From Vombatus ursinus (lineage: Eukaryota > Chordata > Mammalia > Diprotodontia > Vombatidae): DNA of 64,000 bases. Each line of letters starts with the position of its first letter. Within the stretch, counting starts at the first letter, position 1. Position numbers and translations under genes: made by a program. Location: positions 10,801,866 to 10,865,865 of the forward strand of contig NW_020954548.1 in the NCBI RefSeq assembly GCF_900497805.2, read 5' to 3'. Under the pieces are notes generated by a model. The model did not search any database. It was given only the letters and a program-made list of their open reading frames with translations, and was not told where the DNA came from. This document shows positions 11,126 to 22,286 of the stretch, piece by piece.

Positions 11126-11635
11126 ATACTCTAGCCATTTAAGAACTGAATAAAGTATTCCAGGTTAGATTTGACCAGGGCAGAGAAAACAGGACTACAA
11201 CCTTCCTCAGTTTGGACACTGGATTCTCTTAATAAAGCATAATTGTACTAGAGGGTTTTTGTTTTCCCACATCATTATGTAAACTGGATCTTTTTCACCT
11301 GACCTCCCATTAAGCCATGCCCGCCCCCCATCTCCTCCCCTGCCATCTTGTACTTGCATAGCTGATTTTCAAACCTAAGACAAATCCAAGACAAGGAACA
11401 ATTCTCCTAGATAAAATTTGCATTCCCACATGAGTTTCATTTAAATTTCTTCTTGTTAGCTTAGGCTCATCCTTTGAACCCCAAAGTATCTTTTTTCGAA
11501 TCTTGATGGTATTAGAGACAACATGTAAACAACATCTATTAGTTCTTTTTTCCTAGCCTTGTATTATCTACAGATTTGATAAGCATGTCCTCTGGCCTTT
11601 ATCCAACTAACTAATATTATCACTGGCCTTGCAAC
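11126..11635 (-). repeat. L3/CR1-clade LINE 3' region (part 2)
   Basis: Resumes with gaataaagtattccagg, gaccagggcagagaaaacag, and further on ctacagatttgataagcatg and cctctggcctttatccaact, the same order as in CR1-clade 3' regions. Confidence 0.6.
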
Positions 11636-13129
11636 AGAAGCTGGTTCTAGCCTAGCCCTGGAGGTCTAAGGCTGCTCTGGCTGTGGGATTGAATTGGCTT
11701 CCTGAGGCTCTTTCAGGAAGATGACCTAGAGCCAGGCCAATCCATCTGGGTCTGTTCCAATCTGGACCTGAATACTCAAGACTCTGCCAAAACTGGATCA
11801 GCCTCTGGGAGTAGGGAGGGAAAGAATGGAGGAGGAACCCAATGTTGCTTACTCAGACATTCATTTTGCTGTGCAATCTCCAAAAATGGTGGCAAGGGGT
11901 AGGAAGAGGGAGAGTAGGAGGATTACTTCTTAGAAATAATGCTTGAGTTTTCAACAAAAACTCGATGTGCTGAAATAAAGGATTTAGCAGATTTTATTTC
12001 ACTTTTTTGTCTTCTATAAATCTGATTGGCTTTGTAGCCCTTGGGTCACTTTGCTGATTAGGCTAAATAACTTAGTTTTCCAGTTTCATTGTACCTTTAT
12101 AGCAAGTAAAACAGAGACTGGTCTATTCTAAAATACTCACTTTAATCCATTCCTTTGGGCTCACTGCTTTCTAGTGAAGCCAGCTTCTTCCTCGTTTTCT
12201 GATGGCCTTGGCTTGGAGATTTTATTTTAGTGTGTCATTGCCCAGAAAAATACTGTTTTTGAGTGTGGTTGCTACACCGGCAGTGAGCCGGCAGTCAACC
12301 CTGCTCTATTCGCAAAGGGGAAAAAGAATCTTCTGAACAGCTATAGTTCACATGCACGTATAAAGTCCTTTGACATGGAAACAGTGTATTTTATGGAGTT
12401 GTCCAAAGCTAGAAATGAACTTGGTTTCTGAGGAGGTAAGAGATTGCCCTCCTTCAATTGTGCTTAAGTTCCATTCTATTCTTTCTTATTCTTTAAAGAC
12501 ACATACAGGTTCCATGTATCCTTCCCTCCCCACTACCACTACCATCAGACATTTTCATTTGTATTTTTATAAAGAGCCCCATAGTTGGTTTTCTTGTTTT
12601 ACTGTTAGGGGCTCTTATTTGTCTTTCTTGTTTCTTAGTAGTGATTTCATCCAGACTCAATGGCCAAAAGATAATGTTTGCTATCTAAGTCAGTTGCATA
12701 TGCATGTGTGGAGAGGCAACAGAAGATAGATCATTTACTGGGAAGAGAGAATCAACCACAGTGGAGCTGATCAGGGATGCCCAAGGGGCCCGTTAAAGTG
12801 AAGAATTTCAGTCAAACTGAACTTTTAAAAAAACCTTAGGATGTTCTCCCCACCCCCCTTCCTGGTTTATAGCCCATAATTTTCTGCTTGTAATTCACAG
12901 ATCTACATCTAAATAGCCATAAACTTAAAAGAAGAAAATAATTTTTAAAAGGTGACCCTGACCCTGTATAGCTAAAAGGCCAAAAATACAGATCAATTCT
13001 TTCAATGTAGTGAAAAAACTTTGGTGAGGCAACTCTACCACTTGGTGTTAGAAACTGTAAACAAAATGCCTACACTTGGATTCTGCATTCTAACTACTGC
13101 TAACTTAAGATATCAGGACTATATAAGTC

Positions 13130-13235
13130 TATGTAGCATTAAATAAGCACTCAATAAATACTCATTGACTTAACTTGATAAGTTGAATTCCTTGGACACA
13201 CAGTAGGTGTTCAAAATCATTTGTTGAACTGAATT
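13130..13235 (+). repeat. L2/MIR 3' termini
   Basis: aagcactcaataaatactca and then cagtaggtgttcaaaatc, two short sense 3' ends. Confidence 0.45.
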
Positions 13236-13329
13236 ACTTCCCTTAGGCACTACAGGTTAGAAACTCACTTGTTTATTTTATGTCACTCTGAACTAAAAGA
13301 ATAAAAAGAGTGAAGAAATCAGGGGAAAA

Positions 13330-13355
13330 AGAGAGACAGAGAGGAGGAGGAGGGA

Positions 13356-13390
<35 letters not shown>

Positions 13391-13412
13391 CAAAGAGAGA
13401 CAGAGACAGAAA
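13330..13412. repeat. (GA)n/(GACA)n microsatellite
   Basis: Purine-rich tract of gaga and gagaca units on the plus strand, which is a pyrimidine tract in the gene sense. Confidence 0.85.
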
Positions 13413-13711
13413 GGAATGGACTCCAGAAAAAAAGAAACTTGTCAGCTGGGTATGTATATTCTGTACTCTTCGCTGTCAATCTGGTTAGAAATAACTGCTA
13501 CAGAGCTTTCTAGCATCAAATGAATCAGCCAAGAAATAAACAGTAGCATTCAAAATACAATTTTTATAGTAGAGTTGAAAGATTTGTTATTTCTGTGTTT
13601 CAGTTTTTGGTGGGAAGAAAAAAATAAACATAAACCTCAATCACAAGTAGAGGAATAAGGACTGTGCTATAGCAGATTATATCTAGGAAGGCAATTGATC
13701 AAGTTACTTAC

Positions 13712-13786
13712 ACAAGTGATCAGGTCCCTTTAAGACAAGGCGAACATGTCTGCTTCCATAGGGAATGGCAACCACGGTATCGTCAG
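13712..13786 (-). CDS. ADAMTSL1: ADAMTSL1 internal exon: start of spacer domain
   Basis: This 75-nt exon starts with two bases completing the split codon and ends with the first base of the next split codon. In between it encodes DDTVVAIPYGSRHVRLV then LKGPDHL, the first beta-strands of the ADAMTS spacer. Acceptor: tttgtttctctacag. Donor: T|gtaagtaa. Joined to the exon at 28478-28604, the split codon is C+CT, proline, where I recall serine in human. Joined to the exon at 8744-8901, the second split codon is T+AT, tyrosine, as in human DHLYLETK. Both joins restoring the family sequence confirms the exon although it is too short to stand out as an ORF. The human residue at SRHV is I recall isoleucine. 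Confidence 0.95.
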
Positions 13787-13957
13787 CTGTAGAGAAACAA
13801 AATAAGACAGATTTACACATATATACAGAGATAATCAGTTTGAGATTCTGTGGTTTTTTTTTTTTTACATTTGAAAATGAAACCCTGTAGTTAGGGTACT
13901 AAAAACTATCTCCTCAACTTGCCTCCCTCCAAAGTTACTCAAAAATAACTACTAATT

Positions 13958-14001
<44 letters not shown>

Positions 14002-14042
14002 TCCTTCTTTCCTTCTTTCTTTCTTTTTCTTTCTTTCTTTCT
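13958..14042. repeat. (CTTT)n microsatellite
   Basis: About 80 bases of ctttc tetranucleotides with a few cttc variants. Confidence 0.95.
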
Positions 14043-14169
14043 CTATCCCAAATGATGATAAATGATTGCAAAGGGGACTTTCAATTCTTCATTTCAGATT
14101 TTGTTTCCAATTAAAATAGAATTTATTTCAGACTGTTCCATAACTTTGGCTTATAGTGTATGTGATGAG

Positions 14170-14310
14170 GAAAGGTAGCATGATTTGGTGAAGATCGAGC
14201 TGATCTTGGCATGAAGAAGCCCTGGATTCAAGTCATGCTCTGACACTTGTTAGCTGTGTGACCATAAAGCAGTCACTGAACCACAGTGGGACCCACACAA
14301 ATCTCTAAGA
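14170..14310 (+). repeat. MIR SINE fragment
   Basis: Sense MIR 5' half: gccctggattcaagtcatgc, acacttgttagctgtgtgac. Confidence 0.6.
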
Positions 14311-14363
14311 ATTACTTTTAAATTTCAGTTGGGAGAGGAATAAGAGAAAAGGCAGAAGGAGGG

Positions 14364-14400
14364 GAAAATATATATATATATATATGTGTATGTGTGTGTA
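14364..14400. repeat. (TA)n(TG)n microsatellite
   Basis: tatatatata followed by tgtgtatgtgtgtg. Confidence 0.8.
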
Positions 14401-14488
14401 TGTTAGAAACATATGTATATATATAAACATATACTGATAAAATAGAAATAGGTGAGTATATATACAATAGAAATTATATAAAATATAA

Positions 14489-14558
14489 GTTTGTATACAT
14501 TATACATACATATACAGAATGATTACATTCTGTATATGTATGTATAATGTATACAAAC
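14489..14558. repeat. Near-perfect AT-rich palindrome
   Basis: Left arm 14489-14521 is the exact reverse complement of right arm 14526-14558 (33 of 33 bases). The 4-base centre is atta. The arms contain alternating ta/ca runs but are not a simple repeat (they start gtttgtatacattatac). The sequence could extrude as a hairpin or cruciform. Confidence 0.95.
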
Positions 14559-14619
14559 AGTACAATACACATAAACATATCTGTGTATATGTATGTCTCC
14601 TAAGTGTTTAAGGAGTAAG

Positions 14620-14700
14620 GGTCACAGTTCCTGAATCTTTTGTATCCTCTGTATGCTCTGGTACATAGTAGGTACACAATAAGTATTCATTAACTTTTCC
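14620..14700 (+). repeat. L2 LINE 3' terminus
   Basis: ctctggtacatagtaggtac followed by acaataagtattcatt. Confidence 0.55.
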
Positions 14701-14984
14701 TTTTTAAAAAAGGCAAAAGCCGTAGCTTGGCAATGTCTGTCACCATGTGCAAATGACGCATTTCCCTTTCCAGGACCTCACAAGCAGGTTCACTTGTTTT
14801 TCTTTTCCTCTTTATAGCTTATTTTATTTTGCTTGTAATAGGTCCGTAATAAGGTGGGTATTTAAAGGAAAAGCGTCCATTAAAATGACCTTCTACCCTG
14901 AAGGAAATCATTAGAATAACAACAACAAAGGAAAGCCAATGGGCAGTTTTACTTACAATTTCACTGATAATATAAATGTTAACT

Positions 14985-15460
14985 TAGACCTGTATAGTGC
15001 TTTACAGTTTTCAAAAAAACTTACACTTAATTTATAGTAACTCACTCCTGTGAGGTAGGCAGGGATGTTAAAAGCTTTCACTGTCACAGTACTTTTTAAA
15101 TTGTCATAGTTCCTGTATCTATGTAGCATTATCCATTACCTCATCTGATCCTCAAAACAATCCCAGGAAGTACTATTGTATTATTATTCCCATATTACAG
15201 AGAAGAAAACTGAGCCTTGGAGAACTTAAATGAGTTGTTCGAGGTCACAAAGCTAGTGGGAGTGAGAAGTGGGATTAGAAGTCAGATCTTGATTCTGAGT
15301 CCAATACTAACCATAATGTCCCATGAAGTGCTTTGCTGATAACATCCTGATGAGGTATGGAGTGAAAGTATCCTTATCCTAATTTTACAGATGAGAAAAA
15401 TGAAATTCAGGAAGATTAAATCACTTGGCCAAGGTCACAGGGCCAATGAAACAATCCAGG
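14985..15460 (-). repeat. Cluster of three antisense MIR fragments
   Basis: MIR core motifs occur three times in a row: near 14990-15075 (gtgaggtaggcagggatg), 15085-15310 (ctcatctgatcctcaaaaca, acaaagctagtgg) and 15330-15460 (ttacagatgagaaa, ggccaaggtcacagg). Confidence 0.6.
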
Positions 15461-15587
15461 CAGGAGGAAGCCTTTTAAGTTTGAAACTCATTTCTATGTT
15501 CAAATACTGTCTGGGAATCTGTTTGCATGTTTGCATAAACCTGAATTATGTTTTGAGAGTGTTTAAATCATCAATATTTCAATGTGC

Positions 15588-15715
15588 TCTCTCTCTCTTT
15601 CTCTCTCTCTCCCTCCCCTCCTTCTGTCTCTCTCTCTCTCCTCCTCCCTCCTTCCCTCCCCCCCTTTCTTCCTCCCTCCCTCCCTCTCTCCCTCTCTTTC
15701 TCCCTCTCTGTCTCA
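15588..15715. repeat. (CT)n/(CCTT)n pyrimidine tract
   Basis: About 125 bases of almost pure C/T on the plus strand. Confidence 0.9.
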
Positions 15716-15784
15716 TTTGTTTAAAAAAACCAAGTGCTTACTTTGTCTAGAGCCCTGATCTTGGCACTTTGGGGGAACACATCA

Positions 15785-15985
15785 CAGAACCACAGACTGC
15801 CAGAATTTGAAGGGACCTTAGAACACAAAATGCCAGAACTAGAAAGGAGCATAGAGATCATGTAGTCTAACTCTCTCATTTCACAGATAAAGCAACTGAG
15901 GCTCAGAGATGGAAAGTTATCTTGCTCACTATCATATACTAAGTTGCAGAGTTGATACTTGAATCTAGGGCCATAGGTTCCAAAA
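15785..15985 (-). repeat. MIR SINE
   Basis: Antisense MIR with the less common 5' block agaatttgaagggacctta, then gataaagcaactgaggctc and tacttgaatctaggg. Confidence 0.6.
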
Positions 15986-16079
15986 ACTGTTCTTTCCATT
16001 ACTTCTTACTTTTGAAAATGGAGTAAACTCCTAATCTTAGCAGTCATTTTGTGCAGTTTGGATCCAACCTGTTGGAGGT

Positions 16080-16130
16080 ATTGCTTTCCTAACTTCCCAC
16101 TTGGTATTTCCTACATTCCAGCCAAAGATT
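16080..16130 (+). repeat. L2 LINE fragment (part 1)
   Basis: Short L2-like lead-in that resumes at 16303 beyond the L1 insertion; the two parts are separated by the insertion's target duplications. Confidence 0.4.
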
Positions 16131-16302
16131 CTTATCTTCCATTCTTTTTTTTAATGCCTTATTTTTTATTTTTTTATTAGTTTATTTTGATTTAACAACA
16201 ATCACTTCCATAAGCTTTTGAGTTTTAAATTTTTCTCCCCCTCCCTTCCCACCTCCCTCCCCAAGACTGCCCACAATCTGATATAGCCTTATCTTCCATT
16301 CT
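16131..16302 (-). mobile_element. 5'-truncated L1 3' tail with perfect target duplication
   Basis: Antisense 3' end of a marsupial-type L1. On the minus strand it reads gggagggggagaaaaattta, then aaactcaaaagcttatgg, then gtgattgttgttaaatcaaa and an A-rich tail. It is flanked by an exact 15-bp direct repeat, cttatcttccattct, at 16131-16145 and 16288-16302. The inserted body is only about 142 bp. An intact target duplication makes it one of the younger insertions here. The same L1 end occurs at 46555-46645. Confidence 0.9.
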
Positions 16303-16625
16303 AATCCCACCTTCTTATGTCTTGCTGCCTTTGTTCTCGGCATCCCCATGCCTGGAATGCCCTCCCTGATCCATTACTATCTATTGATGTCCCTCCTTTC
16401 ATCAAAGACCCAACTTAGGTTCCATGAAGCTTTCACTGATGCTTTCAGGTAAAAGTGACCTCTCCCTTAAATGTTTGACTCTCCTTTGTCTTGACTTCGC
16501 ATTTTTCTCACTCTCCCTTGCATCCTAATTATTTGTATACCTGTCTTTGCCCCCATTTAGACTGCAAACTCCCAGACAGCATGAACTATATTGTCTCTAT
16601 ATTTATATCCCTGACACTGTGCATA
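16303..16625 (+). repeat. L2 LINE 3' region (part 2)
   Basis: Sense L2: ccatgcctggaatgccctcc, tccatgaagctttcactgat, gactgcaaactcccagacag. Confidence 0.65.
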
Positions 16626-16816
16626 CTGTATACAGTCAGAAGTTAATGAAACCTCTCCAAATTCATGTGTATTACGTGTTCTCCACATTTGCCTTTGTAA
16701 ACAAGAAGCCCTGTTGAGAAGATGAGCATGGAAAAGTAGAACTACCATGCTGAAATAAGTCAGATGTAGCCTCATCTCTCACATACCCCTGAACTAACCA
16801 CATGAGATTTGATCAA

Positions 16817-17070
16817 TGAAGATGTATCAATAAAGCACCTACTATGTGTCAGGGTCTGGGGATACAAATACAAAAGTGATCCAAGCCATGCCTTCAAGGC
16901 ACTTGTACTCCATTGAGGGAAATGAGAGTTGGTCCTAATTTCGTGAAGAGGTATCAATAAAGCACCTACTACATGTCAGTCTCTGGGGATACAAATACAA
17001 AAGTAAGTCAGGCCATACCCTCAAGGCACTTATACTTCATTGGAGGAAATAAGATCTGGTTCTAATTGTG
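16817..17070 (-). repeat. Tandemly duplicated L2 3' end (2 x 127 bp)
   Basis: Antisense L2 terminus (tatcaataaagcacctacta, ctggggatacaaatacaaaa) present twice head to tail with a 127-base period: 16817-16943 and 16944-17070. By eye the copies are about 85% identical. Confidence 0.85.
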
Positions 17071-17104
17071 GAAGGTGTGCTAGGTACCTGGAGGTACATA
17101 AAAG

Positions 17105-17635
17105 TAACATATGACAAAGTCATTGCCTTCCTGAAGCTTCATTTAAAAACCTCAAATACTTTTCTAATGTCTTCAGGACAAAACAGAAACTCCATATATT
17201 TTTGGCCATTGAAAACTCTTCACAATCTGGCCACGGCCTATCTTTCAAGGGTGATTAAATACTACTCCCCTCACATGCACACTCTATATTCTGTCCAGAT
17301 TGCACTATTTACTCCTTCCTAAATTTGACATTCTATCTGTTCCCTTACTCCATGACTGCAATACTGTCTCTCTTCACTTCCGCTTCTCAGAACCCGTAAC
17401 TTAGGGCTAACTCAAGTTCCACCTCCTTCAAGAGGCCCCCTCTGATTTTGCCCAGTTACTAATGCCTTTCACTGTATATTATTTATTTTGTATATATCCT
17501 ACATTTATTTTTCTGAGAACATATTTTATACCCCAGTAAAACATATGCACTTTGCAGCAGGGACAATCTCAATTCTATCTTTGTATCATCAAGACCTGGC
17601 ATGTGGTAGGAGTCTAATAAATGATTGCTGATTGA
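17105..17635 (+). repeat. L2 LINE 3' region
   Basis: Sense L2: actcttcacaatctggccac, ttcaagaggccccctctgat, ggcatgtggtaggagtctaa, taaatgattgctg. Confidence 0.75.
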
Positions 17636-18299
17636 TCATTTTGCAAAGAAATCTCAGTTGACATTTCTAAAAATCAAGTGCTTGCATGAGTCTATCTTGT
17701 TTAATAATAGTTTTAGCATACTAGAGTTAAAAGGTTCACCTTTGATTAAAAAAAAAAAGCTGGTTCTCAACCCTATTTATGCAGGGTGAAGATTTTACAG
17801 GTACCAAGTTTCCATCAGTATCCAGTATCTTACTGATTTGATAAAACTCATAGCTCTGTTTTTCACATCACACGGAGTTGGAGGAAGTAAAACCAAACCA
17901 CTAGGACTTAGTTCCAGGTAGAAAAGTTTTGAGTGTTTGTTATATAAAAACAAGAAAAAGAGAAAAAAAAATTGGGACCAGTCCCACAATGCTCTTAAGG
18001 CGTATGCATAAAGAAATGCTCTTTGAAGCTTTAAAAAAATGGTTACTTCAGTCAGAGCAATTGGATTTCTAGAAATAGAAAGTCTTTGTTTATCTGCAGG
18101 TCAAAGAGAGTGCATGTGAAAGGGAAATTCTGGTTCTGCACACATTCAGCTCATTGCCTTCTCACCCACTCACTATTAGTGGGCCTCTTTTTTTTTCAGA
18201 AGAGGGAAGGGACCATTATTTCTCAGATGCTGACATAGCACTCTTCCTTTGCTAGGTCAAGCAGAGTGGGCAGAAATTAGAGGGGTTCACTTCCTTACG

Positions 18300-18360
18300 G
18301 AAAAGAACCATGTTTCTTTCCTGCACCTCGGTTTCCTCCTCTGTAAAAAGAAAAAAAAAA
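18300..18360 (+). repeat. MIR-like fragment with A-run
   Basis: cctcggtttcctcctctgta followed by an A-rich run. Confidence 0.4.
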
Positions 18361-18474
18361 GAATGGGGTTCTGAGGGCAGTGGGACATAGAAAAAGAATG
18401 AGTAGCTGAGTGGGAGAGGAATTTTCCCCTTCATCTCACTATGCTAGTAAGCCTGATGTGTAAATATATGCCTG

Positions 18475-18665
18475 ACAACAAAAACTGCTGAATTTGGAAG
18501 CAAAGGATGCGGGTTCAAATTCCAGCTTTGCTGCTTACTACCTAAATGACTTGGGACAAGCCTTCTCTCAGCCTCAGTTTCTTCATCTGTAAAACAAAGA
18601 TGATAATCATGCCTACCAGAAAGAATTGTGAAAAGATCAGAGCCATATAGAAACTTTGAAATACA
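18475..18665 (+). repeat. MIR SINE
   Basis: Sense MIR: gggttcaaattccagctttg, gcctcagtttcttcatctg, aagaattgtgaaaagatcag. Confidence 0.7.
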
Positions 18666-19204
18666 AACACAGGAGTTGAGAGAAACATAAAAAGGTCACT
18701 AGGAAGGAACAATCATCAGGAACCGAGGACAAACTGCTTACATTAGAATATAGGGAGATGACATATGTGTTCTTTCTGAACCCTATTGTCATCAAAGGTC
18801 ATAAAGGGAGTTCAATTAGACCAAAGGGCCCGGGAGTAGTTCTGCTTTATTTTGGTAATCTTAAAAGAAGAATGGAAAGAAAAGGGAAGAGTAATAACAT
18901 ACTAATGGGGGGGGAGAGAAGAAGGATGGGGAAAATCATCTCATATACTTGGGGTACATAAGCAGAAGCCTATACAAACAAGGAGGAGGGGGTGCAGGGG
19001 TGTGGATGACATTTGAACCTTACTTTCATCGGAACTGGCCAAAGGAGGGAAGAATACACATACACATGCACACACAGACACGGGATTATAGAAATACGTT
19101 TCACTTAAAAGAAAAATAGGAGGAAATGATGAGAAAGTATGTGGGGGGGGTGGGGTGGATAAGAGAGAGGATGAATTAAAGAAAAGTTAAGTCCTAAATT
19201 AAAA

Positions 19205-19604
19205 AAACAAAACAAAACTCTAAGGATGTAAAAAAAATATAGCAGATCTTTTTGTGGTAGCAAAGAACTAGAAAATGAAGGGTTGCTCATTATTTCAGGA
19301 TGGGATGATTAAGTTATAGTATATGAATGCAATGGAAGACAAAATGATGAAAAAGATGATTATAGAGAAACTTGGAAATATTTGTATAAACTGATGCAGA
19401 GTGAAGTAAGCAGAATGAGGAAAATAGTTTATACAGTAACAACAATATTGTAAAGACAAAGAGCTGTGAAAGATCAATGCAATGATCAACAATGATTCCT
19501 GATGACTTATGATAAAACATGCTAGCTACCTCCAACAGAGAGATGACAGATTCAGAGTATAGACTAAGACAGACACACAGACACACAGACACACACAGAC
19601 ACAT

Positions 19605-19648
<44 letters not shown>

Positions 19649-19838
19649 TGGAAAAGGCCAAAGTGGGAATTTGTTTTGCTTGACTAAACATATTTATAAC
19701 AGGTTTTCCTCTCCTTTCCTCTCCCCTCCTCTCTACCCCTTTCCTTCCTTTTTCAATGGAAAATGATGGTAGAAGAGGGGGGATGGAGAGAAGGTGAATT
19801 TTCATTGATTTAAAAAAATAAAATTTAATTAAAAAAAC
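19205..19838 (+). repeat. L1 LINE 3' end
   Basis: Sense marsupial L1: agatctttttgtggtagcaa, tatagtatatgaatgcaatg, actgatgcagagtgaagtaa, then a 3'UTR broken by a CA microsatellite and an A-rich end. Confidence 0.8.
19558..19646. repeat. (CAGA)n(CA)n microsatellite in L1 3'UTR
   Basis: cacagacacacagac units followed by about 20 CA dinucleotides. Explains a long spurious minus-strand frame. Confidence 0.9.
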
Positions 19839-19914
19839 ATGGAACAGGATATTGAATATGGAAACTTGCTCCACTGACTCAGATGGGCAACTCATCTGTA
19901 ACTTAGTCTTTGTA

Positions 19915-20005
19915 AGTTTCCTAGAGTACTGAGTGGTTAAGTAACTTGTCCATGGTCACACAGCTAATATGTGTCAGATGTAGTTCTTTTTGACTCTAGT
20001 AGGCT
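19915..20005 (-). repeat. MIR SINE fragment
   Basis: ggttaagtaacttgtccatg, gtcacacagctaatatg. Confidence 0.6.
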
Positions 20006-20362
20006 GGATTTTTCTAAATTAACGGGGCCTAGAAATTGCTATTGGCCACATCAAAACTTATCATCCCATAAGTGACTTAGGAAGGAAGATGTTCTATCTG
20101 GAACCCAGGCATTGCCAAATGGCCCAGTATAGTGAAGACTCTGAGGGGATAGTGTCCTTACATGCATTACCATTTTCTAGATAAAATAACTTCTTTCTTT
20201 TATTCAGGTAAAGTATTCAGTCCTCCACAACACACTTCATTTGGATCAAATGACAACTTGCAATCTCATGAAAGAAAGTGAAACTCAGCCAGTTGGCTAC
20301 TTAAATTCTATAAGGCTTTGCTTAGGATTTAGAGCTGGAAGGAATCTTGGAGATGATCTTCT

Positions 20363-20580
20363 CCAGGGATTCTGGATCTTTTTTGCATGTGTCACAGACA
20401 CCTCTGATGAAACCTATGGACACCTTCTTAGAATAACTTTTTTAAATTCACAAAATAAAACTCATAGGATTACAAAAGAAATCAGTTATGGTAAAATAAA
20501 GTTGTTTTTTTTTCCCATCCATTTTCACAGAGTACTGGTGGGGCAGGGAGAAGTGCATGGATCCCTGGTTAAGAACCTAT
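20363..20580. mobile_element. Non-autonomous DNA-transposon-like element
   Basis: Reverse-orientation relative of 10245-10433: cacctctgatgaaacctatg, ccttcttagaataac, aaaataaaactcataggatt, ending atccctggttaagaacct. Confidence 0.6.
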
Positions 20581-20599
20581 AATTTAATGTAAATCTTTT

Positions 20600-20710
20600 A
20601 TGTAAAATGAATGATGAAGAAACAGAGACAAGGAGAAGTTAAATGACTTGTCCAAGGTAAAACATGAAGTACCAGATTTAAACATAGACTCTCTAGAGCC
20701 ATTTCCAGGA
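20600..20710 (-). repeat. MIR SINE fragment
   Basis: gaagaaacagagacaag, gttaaatgacttgtccaagg. Confidence 0.5.
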
Positions 20711-21003
20711 TTCTTCTCACATAACACGGATCCTCACCATTCAGGTTATTGGAGAAGGATAGTTTCCACTTCTCTCTTCTTCCTTCCTTTTCCAGTTCCT
20801 TAGCAGGGCCTCCTGAGTACTGCAGTAGGGCATCCTACCCCCAGCCCCCACTCCCAAACTGAAGAACCTTGGAAAAGGATGAAGAAAGCTTTGCTGACTT
20901 GGAGAGTATACCCAAATGCCTAAGGGCTCCTACCATGCCCTTGCTTATTTTTCTAAGCAGGGGTAGATTGTTAAGATCAAGAACCTTCTTTGGCGTGGCT
21001 GAC

Positions 21004-21031
21004 TCTCTCTCTCTCTCTCTTTTTTTTTTCA
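21004..21031. repeat. (CT)n(T)n tract
   Basis: Ten CT units then ten T. Confidence 0.85.
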
Positions 21032-21329
21032 TTGAAGCAAGAGTCCTATCTCAGGCAAGGCCTTGCTTGTCTGACCTGGCCTAACAAATGAGGCCAGAAT
21101 GGCTCAGCTCAAGAGGCATATTTATCTGATACGCCAAGATAGGCAGGGGTATGGGGCTGAATTTCTGCCTGAGGGTTCTCAAAAGGCTCACTTAATACCT
21201 GTCCAATCTAAGCGTTGTATATTTTTGGTTCAATCCAACTACCACATCAAGGTAAGCAATGACTTGGCCATTATTAATTTAGAACATTTCCACTGGTGAT
21301 ATAATTTAAAATTCTAATAGTTCTTTGGG

Positions 21330-21490
21330 ATAGAAAAATTTTAGAGCTAGGGGGAGACCTTAAGGATCACTGAGTCCAACATCCTTATTTGACAGCTGCT
21401 GAAAATAAAACCCAGAAAAGTGATGAGGTCACACAGATCTAGGTAATAGCAGAGCTGGGACAAGAGCCCTAGGCCTCTTGCTTACTGCTC
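21330..21490 (-). repeat. MIR SINE fragment
   Basis: gagctagggggagacctta, aagtgatgaggtcacacag, agagctgggacaagagc. Confidence 0.55.
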
Positions 21491-21579
21491 CAGAGAACAT
21501 TGACAACATGCTAGAAGCGTTGAATTAACAACTGTAGTCCCAGAGCTAATGGCATAGGGAAGGGAAGGGAAGGAAGGAA

Positions 21580-21830
21580 GAAAATAATTTTTAAGTACCT
21601 ATTACATAGTGCCAGGTACTATGCTAAGTACTTAACAAATACTACTTCCTCTAAACCTCACAACAACTCTGGAAGGTAAATGCCATTATTATCCCCATTT
21701 TACAGTTGAGGAAACTGAGGCAGACAGAGGTTCAATGACTTCCCCAGAGTCACACAGCTAGTAAGTGCCTCAGGTCAGAGATTAATTCCTGATTCCAGGC
21801 CCAGCATTTTATCCACTATGCCACCTATCT
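21580..21830 (-). repeat. MIR SINE, near full length
   Basis: gtgccaggtactatgctaag, ctcacaacaactctgg, ttgaggaaactgaggcagac, cacacagctagtaagtgcct. Confidence 0.8.
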
Positions 21831-21904
21831 GCTTCTATTGACCAAGAGAGAAAAGGGAAAGGTTTTTGATAGGGAGCTCAGTTCAAACTCAAATCTTTCT
21901 AATT

Positions 21905-22020
21905 TGCATATTAGAGGCAGCCTGGTATAGAGGAAAGCAATCTGGAAATGGCACTGGAAGACCTGGTTTTGAGTCTTGGTTATGTCACTAGTTATGTGAA
22001 CAGTAGCTCACTCAAAACTC
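21905..22020 (+). repeat. MIR SINE fragment
   Basis: agaggcagcctggtatagag, acctggttttgagtcttgg. Confidence 0.55.
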
Positions 22021-22021
22021 T

Positions 22022-22286
22022 GAGGCAGCTAAGTGGCAAAGTAGATAGAGTGCCAGGCTTGGAGCCAGGAAGACTCATCTTCATGAGTTCAAATACAGTC
22101 TCAGACACTTACTCACTGTGTGATCCCGGGCAAGTCACTATACCATGTTTGCCTCAGTTTCCTTATCTGTAAAATGAGCTGGAGAAGGAAATGGCTAACC
22201 ACTCTAGTATCTCTACTAAGAAAATCCCAAATGGGGTCATGAAGAGTCAGGCACAACTAAAATAACTGAACAATAACAACAAAAAG
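22022..22286 (+). repeat. Marsupial SINE with RTE-like tail, full length
   Basis: Head gaggcagctaagtggc, gttcaaatac, tgtgatcccgggcaagtcac, ctggagaaggaaatggctaa, tail gggtcatgaagagtcaggca ending aacaataacaac. Complete and in sense. Confidence 0.9.

Larger units (their letters stand above)
8902..13711 (-). other. ADAMTSL1: ADAMTSL1 intron of about 4.8 kb
   Basis: A complete intron bounded by donor gtaagtaa (right end, minus strand) and acceptor gatgtag (left end). It contains L2, MIR, L3/CR1 and two MITE-like elements. From about 11640 to 13130 there is no recognisable repeat or gene. Confidence 0.9.

Noticed and set aside
13273-13513. Arg/Glu-rich and Leu/Ser-rich frames on both strands
   Set aside because: Products of the GA repeat. 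Frames at 15391-15750 and 6621-6866 are likewise microsatellite products.
19314-19895. 193-codon open frame on the minus strand
   Set aside because: It runs antisense through an L1 3' end and a CA microsatellite (the long run of VCVC residues). Not a gene.
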